DNA of 64,000 nt from Solwaraspora sp. WMMD792 (GTDB lineage: Bacteria > Actinomycetota > Actinomycetes > Mycobacteriales > Micromonosporaceae), in NCBI RefSeq assembly GCF_029626105.1, contig NZ_JARUBH010000009.1, positions 6,200,001 through 6,264,000 of the forward strand, written 5' to 3'. Every line of letters begins with the position of its first letter. Position 1 is the first letter of the stretch. Position numbers and translations under genes: made by a program. Shown one piece after another: positions 44,001-49,628 of the stretch. The notes below the pieces were generated by a model. It was given only the letters and a program-made list of their open reading frames with translations, had not been told where the DNA came from and did no database searches.

Positions 44001-45061
44001 ACGCGACCGGCACGGTCCGAATAGGCGACGAAGCCATCGACAACGTGGCGACGCTGGCGGCGCAGATCCGGCACACCGTCGGCTGGAACCGCCGGGACAT
44101 TCTGCTGCTGCCGAAACATCCGGCGGAGCTGTCCGGCACCAGCGGCGCGGCGCACCTGCGCAAACTCGCCCGGGACCTGCACCGGGCGCTCAGCGTGCAC
44201 GTGGTCGTGCCGACGAGGGCTACCTTCGACAGACCCGGGCGGATCTGGCGGTGGTACCGCGACGACCGGGCGGCCTGGTACAAGGCGGACGGCATCGCCC
44301 ACATGCAGGAACTGCTCGGCGGACCCCCGCCCCCGCAGGAACTGCTCGGCGGACCCCCGCCCCCGCACGTCGACGACGAAGAGGCGGTGCCTGAACCAGG
44401 CGTCGAGCCGGAGGTCGGGCCGACCGAGACGTTTGTCGTGGTGGCGTCGGAGGTTGTTGCTGAACCGGAGGTTGAGCCGGTTGAGACGGTTGTCGTGGTG
44501 GCTCCGGAGGTCGTTCCTGAGCCGGTTGTCGAGACGATCGTCGTGGTCGAGCACGGGACCGCACCCGAGGATGTCGAACAGTCCGGCACGGAGGCTGTCG
44601 AGCAACTGTCCGGTCGTACGTCGCCAACCAACCAGGCGTTTCTCGACTCTCCGCGGTCGGCGGTGCTGGCGCTTCCGGAGGCAACGGCCAACATGGTCCC
44701 GCAGGAGGTAACGGCCAGCACAGTCCCGCCGGAGGCGACGGCCCGCCTGGCGGAGTCGGTCCGGCGGGACCTGGCGGACCGGGCTACCCTGGCCGGCCTG
44801 GACGCCACCGTCGCCAGTGCGGCGATCGCGCGGACCGCCGTACTGGCGAATGAGATGTTCGGTGACCTCGACCAGGTCGAGACCCGGCGGCTGTGGACGA
44901 TTGTCAAGCTGGTCGTGGCTCCGCTGCGGGCCGGCACCGACCCGCAGCGGATCACCAGGGACAGTGTGACCAGTGCGGTACGGCAACTGCTCCATTTCGA
45001 CGACAGCAAGCCGATCGAGGACAAGCAGTGGACGGCGGTTGACGAACTCGTCCGCTGCTGA
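35018..45061 (+). CDS. Giant WXG-like protein with internal papain-like (Tox-PL) toxin domain
   Basis: A 3347-residue protein starting 24 bp after eccC with an aggtg-type ribosome site. Residues 1-95 are WXG-like (AAWQGTGRDRAVQAW, W43-Q-G45). Two hydrophobic stretches follow (about 98-150). Residues 230-490 are Pro/Ser/Gln-rich with four AVRPVGEAP repeats (326-361). A helical region leads to a Tox-PL/papain-like domain (about 985-1140) with C1009 (PLDCLPQL), H1088 (PTHAFALV) and D1104 (LTFVDVT), the family's Cys-His-Asp order. A coiled coil with EHT repeats (about 1170-1265) comes next. About 1800 residues of beta-rich sequence I cannot assign follow, then an acidic Val/Glu/Pro repeat tail (about 3120-3190) and a closing helical domain. 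Tox-PL proteins deamidate glutamine. It is probably exported by this system, or acts as a very large effector. Intact, with no frameshift seen. Confidence 0.85.
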   Translation: MPIFPTEIDDQQIQSLGNAFVALGNDLYRQASGITGPLGEAAWQGTGRDRAVQAWDGIVTNTVVPVANEMIAIGQAIQDFAQAVREARAEQEQMRTIEIIVGVIGVVLTPLTFAIGPLFTAITRAVSVLLSSLVRVVVNVSVNFGRALRIVAAGMPRITTVQVGEGLAGALQVAVRNGATVVPPAVRTPAQVANAAVRSSQAVIRPTAEVISNVGINMAVDLGPDAIVKTAYGVPYHADPAVIGISAAMGLSGAVPGVHDMVPATSRPGPVTGLPASVGPPLPVPAQSVPNAPVIGSVTSPPPKVDLGITTGGVATPPKLVVDPPAVRPVGEAPAVRPVGEAPAVRPVGEAPAVRPVGDARAGSVPPANLGTAPKTSASVAPGPVVPDNAPRTSVSSLDRTTSTSSVPARPSTIADPPQQVPSQSTSHAPTQSGQTSQQTSQSGQSPSPQPQSVSKPDPVPPAVRDAGTVQSQPAVTPPPQPSPQSQAQLWGPQLTPEARLALDRAYGHLLDRAELLSPHPDQRGQDGRSWAERADGRKVLGVTDAEWLGLNRLLAESRLNPFEDHRASIQQRLHDLDLDSADLAAYQKGLERGVRPSELLKINAQRQNDLGISEPLTQQEAKLALHPDAGERQAANLIDRRRDQPFPDIDRWRDRELPAHVRDRLGSGQEHITTVGQLLDGGDNPYPSPAQLWEATNSKAPLGVLESPDGLRHIQVELFNQAYVDWQLGNPKSALSPEGLATVNARWEQTVRAAYREAFDAGNGSSLEHLLETVETNRARLYDAFTAEASFERTLNQARGAFDEVAAYFPELDATALDRAWNVFRQDFRAVFEESLPTNSRPEDITTAPYRDLLDVDNLSDRFIGEIKSNRAVVEARDGFQQLAYNRGLSRDVLDQIGGDYREDFVYLAREQLNSGGHSKLWLNHEQANGDVFSSYTTKADADMRAADAARTDRWREELLAVWRTVPQPPEPTTAATAGPTTRTVGSVADMARALQQTRLVDPQPLDCLPQLQNVDTGLTKAGVLAPRPNVVRDSAYLEAGPAQRFAIDHGQPWRQAGSIEQVADLMRDVPGSVAYLTAGPPNAPTHAFALVNDPLSGLTFVDVTAPAEQDPVTAYDSRTPSRNAPVGLADLRFIAFTPDRVPLTGPDLAHHDGVSGLLLAPRDYRPGTLDQTAQTTQNVEELRKELQERIAERDNLSGPVSGRVAEEVEVYRRGLNVTIERIEQELRAIENAVAEAATAAEHTEHTEHTEHPEHPGQVEQELRAADWNTISDGLTVSVAKVFEFDGSFDKAPTWTLQVLDVVFGGLRVGAPVPPTTVIFTAVDPESGTVVEVGRDEPRQLHELIEQEAPGNGANLVVLLVNNPGELDEAVRGTLPEGVRVTQLSDAFSEGLQSVDRQHWPELVQRYVDFAGERHGITFGPPAHAQQFDALGDGQLDSGLRDVGDFAARVAQHTPLSRRAAHQLAEDLTDDHYLRNLANNGDVVSSGGKMYEIRLKLGPAVAKPAFKAGEVNFAVPYGARSAPKSVTAASQTSSASTPAIGLPPETGVVAAVTATAGVTTSTGQSVTTMAEYATSIKSFKAPGYFDYPDPQVTVRRIGGPEAATSVPIGRQITVRYLKETLVPDLSGLRAPDGEQDHLSPGTVTGDLDGAWKKVVSVDLGALRSQLLDHYHSDTADADGVVHQRRARPDVLKSIAEFISERTLTHHSRDLASGALLLSVPHTLDDRSRTDQLALTLTSQDASDEENTWAIDRLSNTILRLDSLGGTKTAGKDGNGSSAQLAAFAGAGFGINEVTDPQTGEAVTPGRATVRGTVGGGTTKTVNVSDAGQSAQKAVVERTTDALLMNKPLVATVAVTPEIGATQTFTAPARTFLSAARDEAGSTSALTPLTFLTPAQTGIQQPFTVLPMVTGITKVEQVFSAVMASVREALDEFADGTAVSPVQMAAMERHFATHFSGTALLTGHGKAVDGGLQASYELDTFLVHVEFWIEQEGAATDQSLFGVAGSPRSDDKLTIDSSAKYGGKLVTRTGVTTSQQVGVDGAVVGRKKFGSGPEWLVQGGVSAGTDFAFSQVMSDSATLGHRGNRRIKLTGAGVRGRHDAVLHVETLVLDLAGAEDPQLTAKSIDSTVTTTGRLDSDGVDALPQLGVLDLADSGPEVKLPPGSTPLTPPQTAGVAAAIGELLGYPDEIDVTQIDRDTIITGVRVANLYGPANAMSPSGTTYLGLFTAADGSVRYLTVQRRLYQARPVDILRDPVKALTDAGLQRGSQFSGGPENVKDVNSSLDTSAAYKIKWNWRLLASLGLRGEQDGTAVGLAGSYGGQLGFTLWDHSSGHGINGVNRRSAKDSTASDLYQFHTVLEVRATRKGADATMVTESKLVAAGSMTAVLPRTETLRFPDRFNLPAPALTGTATESLVGQFVASGETQRHLPPTVASGQSLDLADVVELSNGDDVLPTVLTLLPHATDTSEAWSVVTRRQDRLAMLLGADALLGLAPYLGANGALPLLLPRRTWYGWTVDVVTVTARMGRGTHIGSLPAKEKSDTYHQGGTQHEDRRGRGFEWGRGGNLTLPAKDDTIGVTTRLFGMASSRNKMRTVAVSESDRRQERFKIDDRALKADTDTRKYVGFEEYTHPWTFTVRIATVSSPPQLLLWMSLGQASLIATWWARQRPQPARTRTLPGTLRLHYPTALTFDTPMLPVGSALTEVVVYRDRRPADLPPYYDLSAQRLGTVEGEAKSKVLLNDLTVDRSLLAAAIRGVQNTTFRHADRLPHPPYWLAPGTQGHLATQVVPAVLLGLGDRILQPGGVRIPGLTHLLIADPTVQLLPHKLTYLYSVKFTNESMRELGDETETSTTVTISRDQEFLQTKLVWGEDRPDPLTVSRTVEHTHEDKAEGYVYLVSSGTFRITGTHNVHQPMTIDLTVSNAAVITVTAAAAKALKLPEAVPPAELAGPPPQLHTTALHDGEILVVESTRASALPALNPGTLSHHPGVTTVVVDIDATGTVRIGDEAIDNVATLAAQIRHTVGWNRRDILLLPKHPAELSGTSGAAHLRKLARDLHRALSVHVVVPTRATFDRPGRIWRWYRDDRAAWYKADGIAHMQELLGGPPPPQELLGGPPPPHVDDEEAVPEPGVEPEVGPTETFVVVASEVVAEPEVEPVETVVVVAPEVVPEPVVETIVVVEHGTAPEDVEQSGTEAVEQLSGRTSPTNQAFLDSPRSAVLALPEATANMVPQEVTASTVPPEATARLAESVRRDLADRATLAGLDATVASAAIARTAVLANEMFGDLDQVETRRLWTIVKLVVAPLRAGTDPQRITRDSVTSAVRQLLHFDDSKPIEDKQWTAVDELVRC
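35993..36100. repeat. Four 27-bp in-frame repeats (AVRPVGEAP)
   Basis: Four consecutive 27-bp units in the giant protein gene encode AVRPVGEAP, the last diverging to AVRPVGDAR. Near-identical copies indicate recent expansion in a Pro-rich linker. Confidence 0.85.
38744..38788. repeat. Five 9-bp in-frame repeats (EHT/EHP)
   Basis: gagcacacc three times then gagcacccc twice encode EHTEHTEHTEHPEHP, a His/Glu-rich joint inside the coiled-coil region of the giant protein. Confidence 0.85.
44306..44365. repeat. Two perfect 30-bp in-frame repeats (QELLGGPPPP)
   Basis: Two identical 30-bp copies encode QELLGGPPPP just before the acidic Val/Glu/Pro tail (44395-44555). The tail itself repeats a pattern of VEPE, VET and VVVV blocks. 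Confidence 0.85.
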
Positions 45062-45244
45062 ACCGCCCTCGCCCGCTACGGGTCACCTCGCGCAGAGCGC
45101 GGCGTCAACGAGCGTGGCCCGCCGAGCCCGTACCTCAGCTCCGATTGCGGGTGTACGGCGACGGTGGTGCGCATCTCGGCCAAATGCGCGAGCATGAGCT
45201 GCTTGCCGTCCCTCCGCGTCAGCCGACCACCCGGGAATTCCGCC

Positions 45245-45817
45245 ATGACTTACGACTTCGACGGGCTGCTCGCCGCAGCGACGACCCTCACCGCCGACGT
45301 GCGGCTGCGGCTGCCAAGCGGAAGATTGGTCGCCGCCGAACCGCCTGGGCTCTTCCCCGCCGGCGAAGTCGCCCGCTGGGCGTTCACCCAGACCGTGTCA
45401 CCCGGCGAGTACGCCGTCGAGATTCTGACCGAGGACGACGTGGTGCTGGGTGCCCGGGTCGTCGTACGTCCCGAGCCGGTCAGCCAGTGGCTGCCCGCCC
45501 AGCGCAACGGAGCGGATTACATCTATCCGGTCGACGGCGCCACCGGGGGGTTCGGCTCGGTCGAGGTCTTCGAGGCGTTGACCGACGACGAGGCCCGCGA
45601 GGAACTGGTAGCGGACCTCTCCTTCAACGCGGACGAGCCCTACAGCATCTACCACCACGAGGCTACCGGCACCAACCTCATCGCCATCCACCTCGGCGCC
45701 GACGGTCGGTACCGGAGCTGGGTCGGGTACACCGTCGATGGCGAGGTTGTCTCCTTCCTCACCGACTTCGGCGACCTGGAAGACCGGATCGGCGAGTCCC
45801 CGGAGCCTTTCCAGTAG
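45245..45817 (+). CDS. DUF4241 protein, candidate immunity protein
   Basis: A 190-residue soluble protein resembling DUF4241: an early PSGRLVAAEP strand, a PGEYAVEILTED strand, and a late block DGRYRSWVGYTVDGEVVSFL with the final LEDRIG. The biochemical function of DUF4241 is unknown to me. It is the first gene after the giant Tox-PL protein, in the same direction, 183 bp downstream. Many toxin loci place the immunity gene there, so it is the best immunity candidate in the window, by position only. ATG 45245 begins the conserved part; the frame is open to 45164. Confidence 0.68.
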   Translation: MTYDFDGLLAAATTLTADVRLRLPSGRLVAAEPPGLFPAGEVARWAFTQTVSPGEYAVEILTEDDVVLGARVVVRPEPVSQWLPAQRNGADYIYPVDGATGGFGSVEVFEALTDDEAREELVADLSFNADEPYSIYHHEATGTNLIAIHLGADGRYRSWVGYTVDGEVVSFLTDFGDLEDRIGESPEPFQ

Positions 45818-46389
45818 GAGATTTTGGAGCCAGTGCTACCGGCCGGCCCGACCAGGCAACGGCGAACGCTTCGCGGCTACTTGTTTCATTGATCTACGAC
45901 CGCAGCCATGAGCGGATCTCGCTGTACCGCCCCGACACCTTCAACCGCCGGAGCGGCCCGTGGCGGCAGGTTCAGATCCGGACGCCGCGATCGGCGACAT
46001 TGCTTCGAGTGGAGGGCTCAGGCACGTTATTCGCGCAAATAACGTGCCTGAGCCCTCCACTCGACGGCGGACAGAGACTCGACGGACCGAGGTGCGCGCT
46101 TCTCGGCACGACCGCACACCGATCGTCGCCGCCCTTGCGAGCGGCACGGAGTGTTGCTCGGCTCGCCCCGCCGGACCGCCGTGGCGAGTTCGTTGGGCTG
46201 GTCGAGGCTGCCGGGAACTACCTGGTACAGGGCCGGACGGCTGTGCGTGCGATGTGGTTCGAGAGCAGTAGAGCCAACGCCGAGACCTTCGACGACATCT
46301 CCGGCCTCGTCCTGCGATGCCGGGACCGGTTGCAGGCGCTGCTTCACGATCTGGACCGCACGCCGTCCGCCCTGTCCCATTCCCGGTAG
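45818..46389 (+). pseudogene. Gene remnant(s) interrupted by a long palindrome
   Basis: This stretch has no complete gene. Coding-like fragments remain: YDRSHERISLYRPDTF near 45.9 kb and, ending at the stop codon 46387-46389, FVGLVEAAGNYLVQGRTAVR and FDDISGLVLRCRDRLQALLH. No start codon with a ribosome site precedes them, and a perfect 27-bp palindrome sits between. It looks like an inactivated gene. No family is recognised. Confidence 0.35.
46005..46064. repeat. Perfect palindrome, 27-bp arms and 6-nt loop
   Basis: Left arm 46005-46031 (beginning tcgagtggagggctcaggca) and right arm 46038-46064 are exact reverse complements around CGCGCA. This is far longer than a normal terminator and lacks a T-tract. 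It resembles a mobile palindromic unit or a minimal transposon end-pair. Confidence 0.85.
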
Positions 46390-46428
46390 CAGCCGCGACC
46401 GCTGCACCGGCCCGTCGATCGCCTGAGC

Positions 46429-46474
46429 TTGCTTTTCGCGACAACCTGTCGCATACTTTTACGACAGGTTGTCG
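46429..46474 (+). promoter_or_regulatory. Promoter embedded in a TetR-type operator
   Basis: TTGCTT (46429-46434) and CATACT (46452-46457) with a 17-bp spacer form a -35/-10 pair. Perfect arms CGACAACCTGTCG (46439-46451) and CGACAGGTTGTCG (46462-46474) overlap the spacer and flank the -10 box. A repressor bound here would block polymerase. The TetR-family protein encoded second in the operon is the obvious ligand, giving autoregulation. Confidence 0.7.
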
Positions 46475-46545
46475 TATCGCATCCACTGTCGCGGCGCTGC
46501 CCGGGTAGCAGTGGCGCGGTGACGCGGAGAGGAAAGGGCTGGGAG

Positions 46546-47019
46546 ATGAGCGCGCTCGCGGACCGCGCGGATCTGACGGAGTTGTTCGGACGCTACGCCG
46601 ACATCGCAGACCGCAGGGAGTTCAACACACTGCCGGGGCGGGTCTTCACCGATCCGCTGACGCTCGATTTCTCGTCGGTAACCGGCATTCCGCCGATGAC
46701 GACGCCGTTGCGGGACTACGTCGAGATTCTGCGCGGTGCCTTCGCGCCCTTCGTGGCAACGCATCACGTCATCACCGGCCATGTCGTCGATCTCAATGGC
46801 GACCGCGCGACGGTCCACGCACACGTCAGGGCTGAGCACTGGCTGTCAACGGAGCTCGCCGCAGGCGGCCCCAACCGTTGGCTGGTGGTGGGCTTCTACG
46901 ACAACGAAGCGGTCCGCACCCCGGACGGTTGGCGCTTGACCCGCGTGCGGCTCACCGCGACCCACCAGGAAAACTCTCATCTGGCGGGTGTCGCCGCCGG
47001 CACTGGACGCGCCACCTGA
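46546..47019 (+). CDS. SnoaL-like/NTF2-fold protein
   Basis: A 157-residue protein of the SnoaL_4/NTF2-like type: ADLTELFGRYADIADRREFN at the N-terminus, then DYVEILRGAFAPFVATHHVI and VDLNGDRATVHAHVRAEHW, ending with GWRLTRVRLTAT. This cone-shaped fold serves as small hydrolase, isomerase, dehydratase or binding module, and members of this subgroup often sit beside short-chain dehydrogenases or regulators. The substrate is unknown. ATG 46546 has a ggaaagg/gggag site. It is 72 bp downstream of a TetR-type operator and 20 bp before the tetR gene, so it is probably the repressor's regulated target. Confidence 0.82.
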   Translation: MSALADRADLTELFGRYADIADRREFNTLPGRVFTDPLTLDFSSVTGIPPMTTPLRDYVEILRGAFAPFVATHHVITGHVVDLNGDRATVHAHVRAEHWLSTELAAGGPNRWLVVGFYDNEAVRTPDGWRLTRVRLTATHQENSHLAGVAAGTGRAT

Positions 47020-47039
47020 CGCCAGGACAGAATCACATC

Positions 47040-47672
47040 GTGCCGCGGATACGGGGAGATAGCGTCCAGGAGCACCACGAGATGGTGTGGGCCGAGATCA
47101 CCAAGGCCATCCGGCAACTACTGACGGAACGCGACTACGACTCGATCAACATGGGTCATATCGCGGCCCGGGCCGGGATTGCACGTAACACCCTCTACAA
47201 CTATGCCCCGGACAAAAGCGCGTTGGTACGGGCCGTGACCCACCGAGCGGCCACGCCCATGCTCGACCGGGTGGCCGCCATCGGTGCACGGTCCGCTGAC
47301 TCCGCGACCGACCGGATGTTGGAGATCATCGGTACGGTTCTGGACGCGTGCACAGACCAAGCCCTGCAGGTGATGTTCCGTTCGGGTTCCGCTCCGCTGG
47401 TCCAGGAGATACCCAAGGGGCCTGATGGTCCGTTCGAAGCCGTCATCGCCGAGGTCGAGAACGTCGTACGAGATGGCATCACACGCGGCGAGTTCCGCGA
47501 CGTCGGCGACGTGCGCCTCGCCGTGGAACTACTCTCCGGGATGATGCACGCCGGCGCCGTACGCATCACCCGGGACCCCGCAACATTCACGGAGACCGTA
47601 GCCGCAGCACAGGGGGCCATCCTCGCATCCCTCCGGAAACACCCGGACCGTTCAGACATCGGGCATCGATAG
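47040..47672 (+). CDS. TetR-family transcriptional regulator
   Basis: A 210-residue regulator with the TetR HTH near the N-terminus (about residues 18-62): ITKAIRQLLTERDYDSINMG, then HIAARAGIARNTLYNYAPDK. The C-terminal ligand domain is all-helical (TDRMLEIIGTVLDACTDQAL, VRLAVELLSGMMHAGAVRIT). It probably binds the perfect inverted repeat upstream of the SnoaL-like gene and thereby represses its own operon. The ligand is unknown. GTG 47040 is taken because an agga site precedes it; ATG 47082 would still leave the HTH intact. Confidence 0.87.
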   Translation: MPRIRGDSVQEHHEMVWAEITKAIRQLLTERDYDSINMGHIAARAGIARNTLYNYAPDKSALVRAVTHRAATPMLDRVAAIGARSADSATDRMLEIIGTVLDACTDQALQVMFRSGSAPLVQEIPKGPDGPFEAVIAEVENVVRDGITRGEFRDVGDVRLAVELLSGMMHAGAVRITRDPATFTETVAAAQGAILASLRKHPDRSDIGHR

Positions 47673-47904
47673 CCCGCCACATCTGAACCTACCGAACAGA
47701 CCAGGGCCCGCCGCAGCCCCGTTCCAGCACCGAGTTGCCGGCCATCCGTCGGGGTTGTACGGACTCTCGGCGGCGAGTGCGGCCGCTCGGACGTGCTGAG
47801 GGCCGACGCCCTTCACGTCGAGTAGCGGATGCATCCGGCGGATAGGTCAGCGCTGATGCGCGCCAGTTCTGCATCCTCCTCCAAGGAGGCCGGTGTCGGG
47901 GTGG

Positions 47905-48096
47905 TCAGTGGTGGCGGGTGGTGGCGGCCTGGGTGACGAAGGTCGTCCAGGCGGTGGGGGTGAAGGTGAGGGTGCCGCCGGTGCGGTCTTTGCTGTCGCG
48001 GACCAGTACCTGGCCGGTCAGGTTGTCGGCGACTTCGACGCATGCGCCGCCGTTGCTGTTGCTGCGGCTGGCGGTGCGCCACGCTGGCTGGGTCAT
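47905..48096 (-). CDS. DUF397 protein (copy 2 of a duplicated module)
   Basis: A 63-residue DUF397 protein: WRTASRSNSNGGACVEVAD, then LVRDSKDRTGGTLTFTPTAW and a closing helix. DUF397 proteins are small partners of XRE/DUF5753 regulators in actinomycetes (WhiJ-like systems) and are proposed to bind and modulate them. This copy is nearly identical to the one at 48230-48418. Before it (48097-48165) is a leftover of the XRE gene's 3' end (ASRLIARIGRQL compared with ASRDLIARMAEEL), including the same ctatga overlap, so the duplication included both genes. Confidence 0.82.
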   Translation of the reverse strand: MTQPAWRTASRSNSNGGACVEVADNLTGQVLVRDSKDRTGGTLTFTPTAWTTFVTQAATTRHH

Positions 48097-48229
48097 AGCT
48101 GCCTGCCGATCCTCGCGATCAGGCGACTGGCCCGGGCGACCAGCCGGGGTGGAAGTGTCGACCGGCGCTGCTGCCCTGCCCCGGTCCGGCGTAGGCGCAG
48201 GACAGGGCTGCAGCGTGGTGTCGGGTTGG

Positions 48230-48418
48230 TCAGGGGCGGGTGGCGGCGGCCCGGGTGATGAAGGTCGTCCAGGCGGTGGGGGTGAAGGTGAGGGTGCCGC
48301 CGGTGCGGTCCTTGCTGTCGCGGACCAGTACCTGGCCGGGCAGGTTGTCGGCGACCTCGACACAGTTGCCGCCGTTGCTGTTGCTGCGGCTGGCGGTGCG
48401 CCACGCGGGCTCGGTCAT
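48230..48418 (-). CDS. DUF397 protein paired with XRE regulator
   Basis: A 62-residue DUF397 protein (WRTASRSNSNGGNCVEVAD, VLVRDSKDRTGGTLTFTPTA). Its ATG overlaps the upstream XRE/DUF5753 stop codon (ATGA), so the pair is translated together. It is thought to act as an antagonist or modulator of its XRE partner, by analogy with WhiJ-type pairs. It differs from the next copy at only a few residues. Confidence 0.87.
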   Translation of the reverse strand: MTEPAWRTASRSNSNGGNCVEVADNLPGQVLVRDSKDRTGGTLTFTPTAWTTFITRAAATRP

Positions 48419-49197
48419 AGCTCCTCTGCCATTCTCGCGATCAGGTCCCGGGACGCGTCCCGGGGTAGTGCCACCGAGCGTATCGCCTCCCATGCGTTGA
48501 CGAAGGCGGCGACCTTCGCCGGCTCCTCGTAGGTGCGGCCGTCCACCGGGTTCTCCGCATAGGCCACCGTCGTCCCGTCCGGCAGCGTGGCCAGCGCGAA
48601 GTTACCCAGCTGGCCGATGTAGAGCCCGGCGTCGACCGGCACCACGTGCAGCAGCACCCGGTCGCGCCGCGACATGTCGACCAGGTGCAGCAGCTGCTCC
48701 TTCATCATCGCGGGGTCGCCCCGGCGCAGCGCCGCCTCATCGACGATGAACGAGGTGACCGGCGGCGTCTTGCGGTCGAAGACGGTGGCCTGGCGGGCGA
48801 GCCGGTGGGCCAGCCGCTGCTCGGCCACCTCCGGCGGGTGCAGACCGACGGCGAGCACCGCGCGGGCGTACGCCTCGGTCTGTAGTAGCCCGGGGACGTA
48901 GGTCGACTCATACCCGCGCAGCATCTCGGCCTGGGCCTCGTACTCCGGCCACGGCTGGAACCAGTCCGGCGGCACGGCATTGCGGGCGTCCGCGGCGGTC
49001 TCCTGCACCAGGGTGCCGCTGCCGAAGACATCGTCGATCTGCTCGGCGGTGTCCGGCAGGGGGATCTGCCGGGCCGTCTCGAACTTGGCGATAAGCGAGG
49101 TGGAGACGCTCAACCGTTGCGCCAACTGCTCCTGGGTCATGCCTCCGTTGAGGGTGCGGAGGAACTTGAGAGTGCGAGGAACCCCGTTGCTGCTCAC
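48415..49197 (-). CDS. XRE-family regulator with DUF5753 domain
   Basis: A 260-residue regulator of the WhiJ-like class: HTH at about residues 8-60 (LRTLNGGMTQEQLAQRLSVS, LIAKFETARQIPLPDTAEQI), then a DUF5753 domain (about 80-255) with WFQPWPEYEAQAEMLRGYE, VPGLLQTEAYARAV and VVPVDAGLYIGQLGNFALAT. Streptomyces contains many such genes, generally next to a DUF397 gene, and some affect development. Start: GTG 49197 in a 128-bp divergent promoter region. It overlaps its DUF397 partner by 4 nt. Confidence 0.9.
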   Translation of the reverse strand: MSSNGVPRTLKFLRTLNGGMTQEQLAQRLSVSTSLIAKFETARQIPLPDTAEQIDDVFGSGTLVQETAADARNAVPPDWFQPWPEYEAQAEMLRGYESTYVPGLLQTEAYARAVLAVGLHPPEVAEQRLAHRLARQATVFDRKTPPVTSFIVDEAALRRGDPAMMKEQLLHLVDMSRRDRVLLHVVPVDAGLYIGQLGNFALATLPDGTTVAYAENPVDGRTYEEPAKVAAFVNAWEAIRSVALPRDASRDLIARMAEEL

Positions 49198-49325
49198 GAA
49201 TTACCGGTCCTTCCCGATTCAAGATCGAAGTTTCGGAACGGGTTCTGTTGGTGCGAATCCTTCCACTGTTGGCGTTGCGGGTCCAGGGTGGATCTGCTGA
49301 CAGCAGAAAAATCGGGAGGGATTCG

Positions 49326-49628
49326 ATGATCAATAAGGTGGTGGCCGCCGGGGCGGACCCGGACGACGACCCGGTGTTGCGGAACGCCCGAGAGACCGCC
49401 GAGAAGCATCTGCCGAGGCGGATCGGCGAATGTCCGACGTGCGGATCGGTCGCGTTCTGCGCACCGTTCACCATGGCCCTGGCGATCCTCGACCGGCGCG
49501 ACGTGCCACGGGCCCGGCGGATCCGAACCGTCCTCACTGTCGCCGGCCTGTCGCCGCCGGAGTTCCCGCATCCGCCGGAGAACAGCGGCGACGGCGGCAC
49601 CGACGGGTGGTGCGAAATTGTCCAGTGA
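49326..49628 (+). CDS. Hypothetical protein with CPTC motif (100 aa)
   Basis: A 100-residue protein with CPTCGSVAFCAPFTMALAIL (three Cys, perhaps a metal site) followed by a short helix DRRDVPRARRIRTVLTVAG and a Pro/Gly-rich tail. No family is recognised. ATG 49326 is preceded by a ggaggg site. Its 3' end overlaps the next gene by 11 nt, so it starts a small operon running to about 51.0 kb. Confidence 0.65.
   Translation: MINKVVAAGADPDDDPVLRNARETAEKHLPRRIGECPTCGSVAFCAPFTMALAILDRRDVPRARRIRTVLTVAGLSPPEFPHPPENSGDGGTDGWCEIVQ

Noticed and set aside
46005-46064. Palindrome as a simple intrinsic terminator
   Set aside because: The arms are far too long, there is no T-tract and no intact gene ends just before it.
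47673-47904. Possible small genes in the 232-bp gap after tetR
   Set aside because: Only short frames with poor composition and no ribosome site were seen; I find nothing I can support there.
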